From Isoetes taiwanensis (taxonomy: Eukaryota > Streptophyta > Lycopodiopsida > Isoetales > Isoetaceae), in assembly GCA_021234155.1 (NCBI GenBank), contig JAJEKV010000033.1, forward strand, positions 14,021,422 to 14,085,421: a stretch of 64,000 nt of DNA, in the 5' to 3' direction. Each line of letters opens with the position of its first letter. Position 1 is the first letter of the stretch. Below, piece after piece: positions 21,940-32,967 of this stretch. A model generated the notes under the pieces. It saw nothing but the letters and a program-made list of their open reading frames with translations. It ran no database searches and had not been told where the DNA came from. The position numbers were made by a program, and so were the translations under genes.

Positions 21940-23846
21940 TTGACCCACTTTCTTCTTCGAGACCGTTGATGTTCATGCCGCCATGAAGCAACCCTTGCTT
22001 GATGACGCCGCAAAATTCTTTTCTTCACGACGCAAAATGCTGCTCCTCCCATCATGCTTGACCTCCCGCTCATCGAGGTTCGGGACACGAAGGTTGTTCC
22101 TCACATTCAAACTCCGTGGTGGAAATCGTGGACATTGGAAACAATCAACCGGTCCGCTTAGCCGCTAAACTTCCACCTACTTATAAAGCACGCTACAGAT
22201 TTGTTCAAGAAATTCAAACATATCTTTGCTTGGAGCTACAAAGACCTTCGAGGTATCAAAAAGAATTGGGGAACTCACCATTCCTACCAAATCGATGCAC
22301 GCCCAATCTAGCAACGAAGCATGGCTCAACCCAAATTACCGCGGACCGCGCCAAGGCCGAAATTGACAAACTCTTGGCCTGGGCCCGATTTATGAGGTCA
22401 AACATTACGAATGGGTGAGCCCCATCGTCATTGCTCTCAAACATAATGGTAAGATCCGCTGCTTTGCGTGGACTACGAGAAAACTCAATCACGCCACGGG
22501 CGTGATCATTTTCCGCTCCCTTCACGGACCGGGTTCTTGAAGAAGTTCTTTGGTCATGAGATGTACTCTTTCATGGATGGTTTTTCCGGGTACAATCAAA
22601 TTTCTATCAAGCAAGAAGATCAATTCAAAACTACCTTCACCACCGGTAAGGCACTTTTGCCTACAAGGTGGTCCCTTTTGGCTTGTCAAACTCTCCTTCA
22701 ACCTTTCAGCGCATCATGCTCTCTGTCTTTCAAGACTTTATGAAGGATAAACCTTTTCTTCAGATCTTCCAAGATGATTTTTCTCGCCTCTGACTTCATG
22801 GATGATCACTTGGACAAATTGGAGCTTGTCTTTCAAAAATGTGATGAATCGGCATTAGTCTCAAATCGAGAAGTGCACTTTCTCGCGCCACCTCAGCGCG
22901 TTGGGTCATGTGGTGGAAGAAGAAGGCATCACCACGGATCCCGCTAAGATCAGTTGTGTACTGAAAGCTCAAGCACCGTCTAATATCAAAGAGACACGTT
23001 CTTTTCTGGGTAAGGTCAATTACTATTCCACCTTCATTCCTGGACTTGCAGCTATAGCTGACCCCATTCATAAACTCACGGGTGATGAATCCACTTGGGC
23101 TTGGAATTCCCAAGCGGAAGCTGCTTTTCAGAAGTTGAAGCTGTTACTTACTCAGGCCCCGGTCCTTGTTCCTCCTCAATGGAACAAGCCTTTCCACGTT
23201 CATGTTGACGTCCCTGCTTTTGCCATTGGTGCTGTTCTCTCTCAGGCCTATGATGAAACCACGGATAAACCAATCCGCTATGCCAGGCGGAAACTCAATC
23301 TCTTTGGCGCCAACTATTACGCCCGCGGGCGGGGAAGCTTTGGGTTTAGTCTTTTGTGTCCAACGTTTCCGGCATTATTTGCTGGGAAGCCAGATCAAGT
23401 TCTTTGTGGATTATCAGGCTCTTCTTTATTTGATCAACAAAGCCACGCCCACGGGACGAATTGCTCGTTGGGTTCTTCTTCTGCAAGAGTTCGCTTCCTT
23501 CGAAATTGTTCATAAGGCAGGCAAATCTCATGTGGTGCCTGATTATCTTTCACGCATCCACACGGATGATCCGTCCACGGGTGTTTCTGATGTCTTTCCA
23601 GACGCTCAATTGTTCCTGGTCACGACCACGCCCCATTGGTTTCACAATTTTCAGCAATATCTTCTCACTGGTGCTCTTCCTCCCGCCGATCCGACGCCCT
23701 CTCCAGACAAGCTTCGCTCCCGCCACCGTCAGTTTCTCCGCGAAGTCCGTGACTATACCATGGTTGCAGGCCATTTGTATAAAAGAGGCAAAGACATGGT
23801 CCTCCGTCGTTGTGTCCTCCCTCATGAGGTGCCCGATATTGTTTGA
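21940..23846 (+). pseudogene. Reverse transcriptase and RNase H of element A
   Basis: Copies the element's RNA into DNA. The RT fingers (VDYRKLN-like, DHFPLP) and palm motif YSFMDGFSGYNQISI (about 22563-22607) precede a frameshift at about 22645. The catalytic box is IFQDDF (about 22765-22785), with Gln where Y[M/V/L]DD normally has a hydrophobic residue; element B shares it. The connection (ETRSFLGKVNYYSTFIPGL) and RNase H (HVHVDVPAFAIGAVLSQ; FFVDYQALLYLINKATPTG) follow, with a frame change near 23330. The tract ends in VPDYLSRIHTDDPSTGVSD and the start of the integrase zinc domain. Confidence 0.8.
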
Positions 23847-24967
23847 CAAGCCCACGATGGGCTTGGTGGTGGTCATTTTAGTGGTGACGCCACCAAGACG
23901 CGAAAAATTCTTTTTGGCGGGATACTTCCGGCCCACGCTCTTCAAAGATGCCCACGCTTATGCTCGCGATCGCGTGACGCCCGGCGTGATGTGGGAAAGC
24001 CCACGCCCATTGGCGGCTCTTCCGGCCGCCGCCGCCACATCCCTTTAGCAAATGGGGAATGGATTTTGTGGGGACCATGGACCCACCGGCGCGGCACACC
24101 CGTGCCCGCTATATCCTGGTCATCACGGATTATGCTACCAAATGGGCAGAAGCTTGTGCATTTCCAGACAACACTGCTGCCAGCACAGCCAAGGTCCTCT
24201 ACACGCATATCGTCACGCGTTTCGGTTGTCCCATGGAACTTGTTAGTGATCGTGGAGTGCATTTTGTCAATCATACTATCAAAGAGCTGACGGATTATCT
24301 TCACATCCAACACCGGAAGAGTACACCCTATTATCCTCAAGGAAATGGCTTGGCTGAAAGTACCAACAAAACACTCATCACAGTTCTCAAGAAAATTTGT
24401 GATGCTTCGCGAACAGATTGGCAGGACAAGTTGCCTACTGTTCTTTGGGCTTACAACACTACTTTCAAAATCGCTACTGGTCACACTCCTTTCAAACTGG
24501 TTTATGGTCAAGAAGCTCTCATGCCTTTCGAATATATTCTTCCAACTCTCCGTTTTCAACTTGCTACAGCACATAATCCACCTGCTGCACTTAAGGAAAG
24601 GGTTTATCAATTGGAACAGTTGGATGAACTTAGGCGTGATGCTTACTTTCGTGTTCTTCATGGACAACAATTGCAGAAATCATTGCATGACAAAAGACTC
24701 AAGACAAAAACATTCAAAGAAGGTGATCTGGTTCTTCTTTACGATTCACGTTACAAAAATTTTCCGGGCAAGTTAAAATTTAGATGGCTTGGTCCTTATC
24801 AAATTGTTCAAGTGGTGCAACCCAGTGTTTTCAAGCTGGCCGAACTAGATGGCACTCCATTACCTACTCTGGTTAATGGCTTTCGCCTCAAACAATTTCA
24901 TACAACAGAAAGTGACAATCATCTACCAGATGCTGTTCCAGCCACAGACACAACAGATAGTGACTAA
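23847..24967 (+). CDS. Integrase of element A
   Basis: Joins the DNA copy to the genome. The amino-terminal HHCC zinc finger is damaged (QAHDGLGGGHF at about 23847, with later Cys lost to frameshifts). From 24059 the frame is open for 302 codons and keeps the DDE triad: Asp in MDFVGTMDPPARH, Asp in VSDRGVHF and Glu in YYPQGNGLAESTNK. The carboxy part has EGDLVLLYDSRYKNF and KLKFRWLGPYQIVQV, then VNGFRLKQFH, as in Tat/Athila integrases. No chromodomain follows, and the protein ends with a Thr/Asp-rich tail at TAA 24965. Confidence 0.85.
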
Positions 24968-25105
24968 CAAGCGGCATATTTATATTATAGAGGTGACATT
25001 TTTACAAAATGTGAACAGAACCCATCTATTTCCACTATGGGCAGAGCCCTATTTACAAAAACGGGCTGAGAGCCCTATCTACTAAATCCTAAGGAGAAAA
25101 ACCCT

Positions 25106-25372
25106 CTACTCCGGGTTTGGAGCAGAGGTGATGCGCAGGATGTGGTAGTAGTTCTGCTCCGGATCCCAGCGCAGGTGCAGAATCACCTCCATCCCGTTGA
25201 TGTGGGGATCGGGATGCTCAGCCATCCCGGCACACCACCCGTCCATTGCGATGCCACGATTATGGCACCGCCAGAGATCCAAGCAGTCCATCTTACAGGT
25301 TATCCACTCCAGGCAGTTTGAAGGCATAGTGCACTTGTCGTGAAGTCCAGCAGCAGACATACTGAGTGCCAT
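25106..25372 (-). CDS. Small antisense ORF of element A
   Basis: An 88-codon frame on the strand opposite to the retroelement, in the spacer between integrase and ORF3. ATG (25370-25372) lies about 30 nt downstream of a TATA-like box (25402-25409). The protein is rich in Cys, His and Trp (CLEWITCKMDCLDLWRCHNRG) and ends HILRITSAPNPE. In element B the corresponding strand (40395-40660) keeps EWI-KMNCLDL, NGMEV, WDP and SAPNP, but frameshifts break it. Conservation of these words in both copies argues that the frame was once coding. No known family was recognised. Extra antisense ORFs are known in some plant Ty3 elements. Confidence 0.45.
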   Translation of the reverse strand: MALSMSAAGLHDKCTMPSNCLEWITCKMDCLDLWRCHNRGIAMDGWCAGMAEHPDPHINGMEVILHLRWDPEQNYYHILRITSAPNPE

Positions 25373-25394
25373 CGGGTGTCTCAGCTTCGACCCC

Positions 25395-25452
25395 TGCTCG
25401 TCTTTTATAGTCCAACCGACGGACTCTTGTCGACGTGGACCAATCAGAAAAT
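25395..25452 (-). promoter_or_regulatory. Antisense promoter-like module
   Basis: On the minus strand, GATTGGTCCACGTCGACAAG (inverted CCAAT plus an ACGT core) is followed 20 nt later by GGACTATAAAAGACG (TATA box 25402-25409). Element B keeps GATTGGTCCACGTCGACAAG and GGCTATATAAGACG at the same spacing (about 40688-40735). No transcript evidence is available. Confidence 0.45.
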
Positions 25453-25909
25453 TCGCCAACGTGTTTGCAATGCAAGGCTGTTTCTAAATGGGGAATCTTC
25501 TCTCCCGCCGCATATCTAGCCATGGTACCTTCTGACACCTTCGTTTTAATGATATCCCACTTCGAGTTGCCGGCATTAAATGACATTCCTTCTTTTCACG
25601 CCCGTCGACCATTAATGTGCGTCCTTTTGCTAACTGTCACATCCAATCATTCTCTTACGTCTCATCTCCACCGTTCATTGCTTTTCCCTTTACCGTTTGG
25701 GGACTTAGCCAAAATTTTGCCTCTCAATCACCTCCGCCCATCATGTAAGCCACCTGGCATCATCAGCGGTTACTGTTCATCCTCATCGCGCCTTCGCCAA
25801 CACTTGTCGCCCTACAACCTTTTAAGCTCTCTGCGTTTTTCGTCTTCCGCTCTCGGCTCTCGCCGCGCATCTCCGTTCTTCCTGATTTCCTTTCCAGACG
25901 CTCTTTGCC

Positions 25910-28900
25910 ATGGCTGCACCCAAATTTCCTACACTTCAAGCTACTGCTCCAAGGGATCCGGCTCTTTTCGAAGTATGTGTCTTTCTTGGCGCCCACCTTT
26001 TCGTGGCGCCCTCGTTGGCCCTCGAGTCGTGAAGTTGCGGGCGCCAAAGGCTGTATGACTTCTCACGGATGGACCTCCTCGCACCAAATCGAGCAATTGA
26101 GGCGGTTCATCGCTCACATCGATCCAACGGCCCGAGCGGATATGCTTTCGCGGATCGATGGCACCACCATTTTGCTTACCCGCCCCGATTTGGGGTATTC
26201 CGTATTCCTTTGCAAACACCTTCTTTATCTTGGGCTGCTTTACAGGACATCGATGTCACTGAGTTCGGCGCTCCTGCTTATCAAGCCAACATGCATCGCC
26301 TCACCAATATTGCCAAGAAGCCACGACACTTTTGTCAAGTTTCTGTGGCGCAAGTTACTTGGGTATTCTATCAAGAACACCCATATCAATAAGCCTTTCT
26401 ATAATATGGTGATCACAGCCATCCGCTCCAACCACCACATTGATTGGCCCCAGCTGTTGTTCTACCGCCTTCTTCAAGAAGTAGACCGCATTCGGGCTAC
26501 CCCCTCCTCTGTCTCTGAAGTTTCAGTGGGTGGCCATTTTCAAGCCCTCATCCGTCATTATCTTCCTGTTCCTGTGTCCGTTTCAAATTCTCATGCCTCC
26601 ACTCAACAGTCTTTTCATTCAATTCCTCAAAATCAACAGGCTGGCACTTCACGCCCTTCTTCTTCTGGTAATGTCCAACATAACACCACGCATGTCACCG
26701 TCTCCTCTTCCTCCACAGAAACGAGGCCCTCCAGTTCTCATTATGTCTCTCAAACATCACAAACACGGCAACAGCAGGCCCCTCCACCTCCACACCCTCG
26801 CCAGCTTCTGTATCAATACCAGCAGGATGTTTAAGCTGCTGCTCTCAAGTTGCAAGAGTCCCAGGACGCTCTCATGAATGGGGTTCAAGCGTCCCTGGAG
26901 GCCTCGGAAGCGGTTCACCGAGACCTTCACGCTGCTACCACGCAAGTTCACACTCTGGAGACCCAGCTTCAAGAAAAGCACGAGGCTCTTTTGCAGGCCC
27001 GTGAGGATTTGAAGAGTGCCCACAATCAGAACAGTCTGCTTGCTGATCAGCAGGCTCAATTGCAAACCACCATTCAGGAACTGTTGGAGCAGGTCAAGGC
27101 ACGGGAGACTCTCTTGGTTGACAAGGATAAAGACATTGCAAAGCTAGACACGCTATATACAGAGCTTTCTCGGCATTACACCACTCAAGCCCAAGACCTT
27201 ACAGCGCGTGACTCTCAAATAGCCTCTTTAGAAGCTCAGCTGTCCACGCTGACCTCTCAGCTCACGCCTCTCCAAGATCAACTCACGGCGGCCCAGAAGC
27301 AAAAGCTACTTGATGATGCAGAGATTGCAAAGCCTCGACTCCATACTCCTGGGCAATCCTCTTCACATGCCACGCTTCCTCAGCAACGGGTCCGTGATCA
27401 GTCACGCCTTCTGTTAGAAAAGGAAAACCGGATCCGTGACCTCGAACAACAACTACAGCAAGCCGTTCAGTCTGCTGATGAGGCCCAAACCAAACAAGAA
27501 GGCTACATTACCATCACCCTCAACATGTCAGTTGACTTCCCTATTCCTTCCAGTTATCTCGATTATATGGTTGCCCGCCGCCACCTCTTTCTTCTGAAGT
27601 GGTATGCGGCCGATGGTCCAGTTGATGTCCACCTGCGCACTGAGGATTTTCTTCGGATCTGGCTAGACCTCTCTGTTGAAGACAAAGGTTTACTCTGCGC
27701 CCTTTTAGTCTTCGACCTCATTCACTGTGAAGATCCGGATTTGATCACCTTCCGAGTTGTTCAGCCGATGGCGTACATTTTCCATGACTTCTATCTGGCT
27801 GATACACAGGACAAATTTCGTGACGGGCCACATCAGAACTTTCAGGGTGACTCACAGGTTCAATGGTTGCTTTTGGACAACAACCCATATCTGTCCGATC
27901 ATGATCGGACACACGCTCTTCATCAGGAGTACATGCCTGAGCTTGCTCATCATTTACCTCTATGGCAAGCCGAAACGCTGGAACAGGTACGGAAGAATCT
28001 TGGGCATCCTGAGGATCTTCCATTTGCCCAAGTATATATGCAGCACTTGGCAGGCTACAATCAACTGCGTGCTCTTCTGGATAGCAAGACCGTCCCCACG
28101 GGTTGGGATAGCCCTCCTGTCTACTCTCAGCTCCCTGCTTCTGCTTGGGACCGGTGGTGCAAAGCTCTTGATCCCGACCTTGTCCGTGAATTCAGGGAGC
28201 AAGCTCAGCAGCCCACACCCACGGGTGTGGCCCCCTCTCCATATGCTTCACTGGGAGTTCCTCCACGCCTACGGTTCCTCACCTCAGATTGGCGTCTCCC
28301 CTTTTGGACGAAGGTCTTAGATGGCCACGCTGGGTGGACCCCGCCTCAGATCTCCACGGATCTCCGGTGGGATCCCGGTTTTGTCAGACGCTCCAATTGG
28401 GAGGATGGTGCAACCCTGGACAACACTTCAAACTGGATTTATATTGCCAATGAGCGTGGTTGGCAAAAGCCCGCTGATGCTATTCATGGCCTTGATATCT
28501 TCTTGCAGAATGCCGCCACCTCACCAGACCCTTCAGTTCACCGTCAAGCTGGTTTCTGTGCTGCTCTCAAGTGCATCCTGGTCAGCTCCTTAAATCGGCA
28601 GCGTCCCATCTTTTACTGCAACCCGAATGCCAGCGTCAGTGCCTTCGGTCTCCAGATCTGCCTTCTCATGGAATGCCAGTTCATTTCTTCCGAAGCCCAT
28701 GCTGCCTTGGAAGACATGGTGCGCTCTCAATTCCTCATTGATGCAGATCCAGCCCTTGGGCTCAACACTCCTGCTGCTCTTCAAATACGTCAGGATCTCA
28801 TTGGCACTTACCATAATGGCGCCCGTCCTCACTCCCGTGAGGATCACTTTCAAACTGCTGGTTTCCCGCCCTCGGAAACACTTCCTCCTTTTCTTCACTC

Positions 28901-28928
28901 TGAGTGTCGTTTGGTGGGGGAATGTTAG
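25910..28928 (+). pseudogene. ORF3 (extra 3' ORF) of element A
   Basis: A large protein of about 1000 codons between pol and the 3' LTR; its TAG stop overlaps the LTR's first bases. Parts in order: an amino-terminal domain (MAAPKFPTLQATAP...; later SIKNTHINKPFYNMVITA, IDWPQLLFYRLLQEVD), a Ser/Thr/Gln/Pro-rich linker (26570-26830), a coiled coil of about 230 residues (26835-27520; LQESQDALMNGVQ, LETQLQEKHEALLQ), and a carboxy domain of about 460 residues (MSVDFPIPSSYLDYM ... ECRLVGEC). The amino domain resembles the extra proteins of Athila/Tat elements in its pattern, but I cannot assign a family. No signal peptide or membrane segment is seen, so it is not an envelope protein. Lesions: frameshifts at 25985-26090 and 26280-26340, and an in-frame TAA at 26832. 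From 26850 the frame is open to the end. Confidence 0.7.
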
Positions 28929-29519
28929 GTGTGCCTCCCGGTGCGGGGACTATTCATGCATCTGACGGACCAAGTCAAGGCCAAGGATCTGATCGGGCCG
29001 GGTCGGTCGTCAAAGGCCCAAACAAAAGACCAAGCGGCAGACCCAGGCATGATCAAAGCCCGCGTCACGGTACCAAGAGGCGGCGCCCAGACAAGTGGCT
29101 TGACCCTTCACCGCCTTCCACGTCGGCGTCAAGATGATTCCGTGCACTTCAAGAGGCACCGCCGGCATTCCTCAGAATCGGGCCTCCTTCCAGGAGTCGG
29201 CACCGAAATCAGTCAGAGTGTCTATATTGGGCCAAAGGCCATTGTACTATATATATGAGTAGAGCTAGCACTCTAGTTTTTAGATGAGTTTTGAGTCTTG
29301 TCTCACTCCAGTTTTCTCTCGATTGTGAGAGCTCATGTATCTTCATTGACATCAAGGAAGCTCATTTTTGTGATCTCATTGTTCTCTTTTGTTTTCTTTT
29401 CCCTTTTCCTTGTTTTTCTAGCAAATCCCGTGTGACATAGTTCCCGGATTCTCCTGTTAGATCCAAGGGTCCTCACAGAGGGCTGTCTTGCAGGAGTTCC
29501 CGAACCTAGACCCCAAACA
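28923..29519 (+). repeat. 3' LTR of element A
   Basis: Starts TGTTAGGTGTGCC and ends CCCCAAACA; preceded by the purine tract GGTGGGGGAA. It aligns to the 5' LTR throughout with many differences, indicating an old insertion. Confidence 0.9.
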
Positions 29520-29580
29520 CTGTCCTGACCTTGGGACCCTGAGCCGGTATTCCTAGCTGCAAGTATTAGTCACCATGGTT
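29520..29580 (-). pseudogene. Continuation of the split minus-strand gag
   Basis: The complement reads AARNTGSGSQGQD and joins in frame to RQQQQRPRNRF at 18392 when element A and one copy of the 5-bp target site are ignored. This confirms the nested insertion. Further upstream no coding is seen. Confidence 0.65.
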
Positions 29581-30539
29581 GTTATTCAAAGTTATACATC
29601 ATGATGTCATTAATTTGTTAATTCTTAGCCATAAAAGAAATCTTGAATTATATTAGTTGATAACATCAACCTATAATTAGTTGATAATTCCAATGAATTA
29701 TATTAGTTGATAACATCAACCTATAATTGGAAGCTTGAAATATTATATGGGAAGGAAGGAAGGAAGGTGTATTATATAGAAGATCGATAATGGTACATGA
29801 AATTTAAAAACATCTTGATACATATTAAAACATAGGAATGGGCACGGGTTTATCGTCGAGAGCCCTTCATAGACTTGAAGAAATTCTTCACGTCTTTGAG
29901 TCGAAGACCCTTGCCGACGTTGGCCGAATATTTCGGGATCCTTTTAATGCTCGAGCCATTTGATGGGGTGGGAGCGATAGTGCCGTAGCCTCTAGTACTG
30001 TCAAAGGCGTGTCCCTTAGATAACCTCGGGCGAAGTCGAGGCTGTAGAGTGCCACGGATCTTTTGAAGAGGATAACCTACCAGGAAGTTCCAAGGGAAAT
30101 AGCGGAATGTGTTCTTATGCCGGTGAAACGATGCCTGATGTTGCGGCATACGAGTACATAAGGCAGATTTATCATTGCCAGCCACCAGTCATTCAGGAGA
30201 AGGAGTTTCAAGAAATTCAAAGCAGGTTGTGCAAACCAGGGAGAGGCCCAGACTCTAGCCGACCCCTTCGAGCGCGAAGCATGTGGGAGGGGTCCAGCAG
30301 CCACTATGTGGAGGGACCATGAAGACCTCCTAGCAATAGACATCTACGGTGAAGCAACAAAAAGGAAGGATACAGGATTGCAGTCGGCGGGACCCCAGAG
30401 GGGGAAGGCCCTTCGATACTATCTTCCAGTCCTAAGCCAAGGCCAGATGATAGTATTCCATAGGGACTTCAGCCTACGGAGAGAGGAGTCTATGGCACTT
30501 TTGATTGCACTTACAGGATTCGGTCAACATGCCAAGATG

Positions 30540-30713
30540 GGGGGAGAACAGCTTAAAGTATACAACTGGAAGGTTTTGCTTACGTGCCCAATAGATACCC
30601 TCGTAAGCAGCAGCAACATTGTTCAGATTGCATCGTTTTGGAAGAAATCCTGATTGGGTTGTTGAGATGGACTCTGCCAAGGTTTTAGATATCAAGATGC
30701 ACTTCGTTAACAC
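30540..30713 (-). pseudogene. LINE reverse transcriptase fragment
   Basis: The complement encodes ISTTQSGFLPKRCNLNNVAA and GIYWARKQNLPVVYFKL, matching the L1-type RT block QSGF-PGR-I-DN-AHE--HW-RK--K-----F-KLD. About 58 codons, cut on both sides. Confidence 0.65.
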
Positions 30714-31328
30714 TAGAAAGCTCCACGAGTTCTTCTAATTTATGGATATCCTCAAGAGGAATAGCTAAATAAGGGTATTGCCAGTTAAAGGTGCTTTTGC
30801 ATGGCATTTGCTCCCTACAGACTTTGAAGAGAAACAATTGTAGACTTGTTATAAGTTGCACACTTTTAAGGTGTAATAACTTAAGTTATATAGTGCCAAA
30901 AAATTTAGGGCATGCACTAGCTATAGAACATCTCAAACATGTATTCATAACATTACAAAATCCAGTTGAATGATGCTTAACTAGTTGAACAATGGCCCTT
31001 CCACGAATAATACTTTATGAGATGTCTGTGGAACGTGTGAGCAAATAAGAAACAACAGCCATAAATTAGTCACAACACAACCAAAGACATGGAAAAAAAA
31101 GTTGCTAGCTATGGTTGAGAAGGAAATGCTGGTGAGCTATGCACATAGAGCCAACTAGAAGAGAAAAACGTTGTCAAGATATTGCCAATGAGGATAAAAA
31201 TTGCCAAGCTAAGCATGCATAACCTACAAGGTGGGAAAGAATATAGTCAAGCTTTGTGCACATAACCAACGTTGAGAAAAAAGCAAAGGATATAGCTAGG
31301 GTAAAAGGTTGCCAAACTACGTTAGGAC

Positions 31329-31766
31329 CCCCTGTTATTGTGCGAGGTGCACCTTGCTACCACAGTCATCGGATCCGTCGATCCTACGGCTCAGATCGTA
31401 TGTTGGAGCCTCCTGGCACCTCTCGTTTCACTTATGGTCATTTATGATTGGGGGCACCTATGATTTTAAAGTATGAAATACGAGTTTGCCTAAGGTTTTG
31501 ATGGAATATCGAGCTTCTATATGGCTTTGCCGAATGTTTTAAAATATAAAATACGGAGGCTCGAACCTCTATCAAAATAACTTCATACCCTAATAAGACT
31601 ACTACGACCAACATAACCAATGAGCTAACATGATTATTTTTTATTTTAAATCTATGTTTTTTTTTTATAACAACCCACTCAATTGTTTTTGGGATATGGT
31701 CTATGGTTTCAGAAATTGTCATTTTTACATCTATACCAAATCCCCCTGAAACCCCTGTTATTGTGC
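31329..31766 (-). mobile_element. SINE-like unit with tRNA-type promoter
   Basis: A 15-bp exact direct repeat, CCCCTGTTATTGTGC, flanks the unit (31329-31343 and 31752-31766). On the minus strand an A box (TAGCTCATTGG, about 31617-31627) and a B box (GAGGTTCGAGCCTC, about 31555-31568) are separated as in a tRNA, so a pol III head is plausible. The cloverleaf is degenerate, so this is not a working tRNA. The direct repeats would be the target duplication. Confidence 0.4.
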
Positions 31767-32324
31767 TACATATTCAAACCATAAAAGCAAAAAAAAAAAA
31801 AAAGGGATAGTTTAAATGTAATGCCAAAGACTACGTTGGGACTTTTTAAAACAATAAAAAAAAAAAAAAAAAAAAAAGATAATTTAAATGTAATCTCAAA
31901 GAACCGTAGACAAGTTAAGACCAAAATTATAAGGATGTGGTATGAATGACTAGATTAGGGGTAAAATATGTAGGTAGGAGTGGGACATGGCGAGTACGAA
32001 ACGATAGGTTGTTAAAAAAATGGGTAGGTAGAATTCTACCTGGTAGGTAGTGTCTATGCGAGCATAGACAAAAGTCTTTTGTTATGTGCACATAGCAAAA
32101 GACTTTTTTCTTCCCCTCAGATAAAAGTGTACAACTTTATGAACATTGGATACTCCGACTCCGACATGTGTTCATGATTATCCATAGAAATTACTTGCAC
32201 ATGGATAGGCCATCAAGTTGTTGGGGATTTCAGTTGGCATCCATGTTATTATAGGAGTTGCATGGGAGGAGATCATTAACTGTTTGGAGAAGCACTTGTT
32301 CTAGTGGTCCATTGCAAAGTTGTC

Positions 32325-32590
32325 TCTGCAGATCGCATTACAGTGGTCAAGTCAGTCCTTAGTAGTACCTATGTTTATATGGCATCCTTACTGCTAGCCC
32401 CACAGATCAAAGCACGTGAACTCATTGCAATAGTTTGAAACTTTATATGGGGGGGTATTGAGGAAGGTGTTGTGATTAAGGTGGCTTGGTCGAAGTGCAT
32501 CCTTCCAAAATGGGCAGGTGGTCTGGGTATGATGGACTTCTTACTGCAAAGCAAAGTCCTTATTTCAAAGTTCATTTGGGGACTCCAAAA
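32325..32590 (+). pseudogene. LINE ORF2 fragment, post-RT region
   Basis: The plus strand reads RITVVKSVLSSTYVYMASLL, then WGGIEEGVVIKVAWSKCILP and WAGGLGMMDF. This matches the region just after the RT in plant L1 proteins (R-TLI-SVLS..., WGG...K--W---C-PK--GGLG--D). A short remnant with at least one stop. Confidence 0.7.
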
Positions 32591-32789
32591 AAAAAAAGCC
32601 ATTACTCTTACCCTGGAAAATCAAGCTTTCTTGTTCCAATCCTGAATCTTGCACCATTGCTACTTCTGATCCTAGTTTGTATTGAGTCAAATTTGAAGAA
32701 TTCTTGCATAATTGTTAGGCTAGCAAAATATAGACTTCTTGCTTGGATCTGAGCCCGGTTGGGAGGCAAATCATCTCCTAAAGATTGGA

Positions 32790-32967
32790 GTATTCTTGAG
32801 ATTTTAGTTCTTTGTATTTCTGAGATTACTGTTATTGTATCAATTAGGAGCACCTTGATCTTCGTTAAATTGACGTGCATTCCAGACAAAATGTATATTA
32901 GTGCATCTAAATGTTGTTGCATACTTGCTAGGGTGTAAGATAAAAAATCCACATCATTTGCATGCAA
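32790..32967 (-). pseudogene. LINE RT fragment around the catalytic box
   Basis: The complement reads MHANDVDFLSYTLASMQQHL and VNLTKIKVLLI, which aligns with LYADDVVLLS--E--LQ-HLD...VN--KTKV of the LINEs at 49-63 kb. The YADD box has decayed to HANDVD. Confidence 0.65.

Larger units (their letters stand above)
18393..29519 (+). mobile_element. LTR retrotransposon A (Ty3, Tat/Athila-like)
   Basis: An 11.1-kb element with LTRs 18393-18958 and 28923-29519, both TGTTAG...CCAAACA. The flanking 5-mers CTGTT (18388-18392) and CTGTC (29520-29524) are a target duplication with one change. The order is gag, protease, RT, RNase H, integrase (the Ty3 order), then a spacer with an antisense ORF and a large ORF3. 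No chromodomain follows the integrase. The polypurine tract GGTGGGGGAA abuts the 3' LTR. The tract after the 5' LTR (18959-18985, ...CCGCCGGGTTCGA) looks like a damaged primer site of the tRNA-Asp/Glu type, but this is uncertain. LTRs differ by many substitutions and indels, and gag/pol have frameshifts, so the copy is old and probably immobile. Confidence 0.9.

Noticed and set aside
25293-25586. 97-codon antisense frame upstream of the TATA box in element A
   Set aside because: It spans the promoter-like module and the spacer. Element B keeps only part (MARYVAGEKI-like words), in a region whose DNA similarity alone explains this. The downstream frame is the better candidate.
31553-31632. Minus-strand tRNA gene
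   Set aside because: A and B boxes fit, but acceptor and anticodon stems do not pair; better explained as a SINE head.
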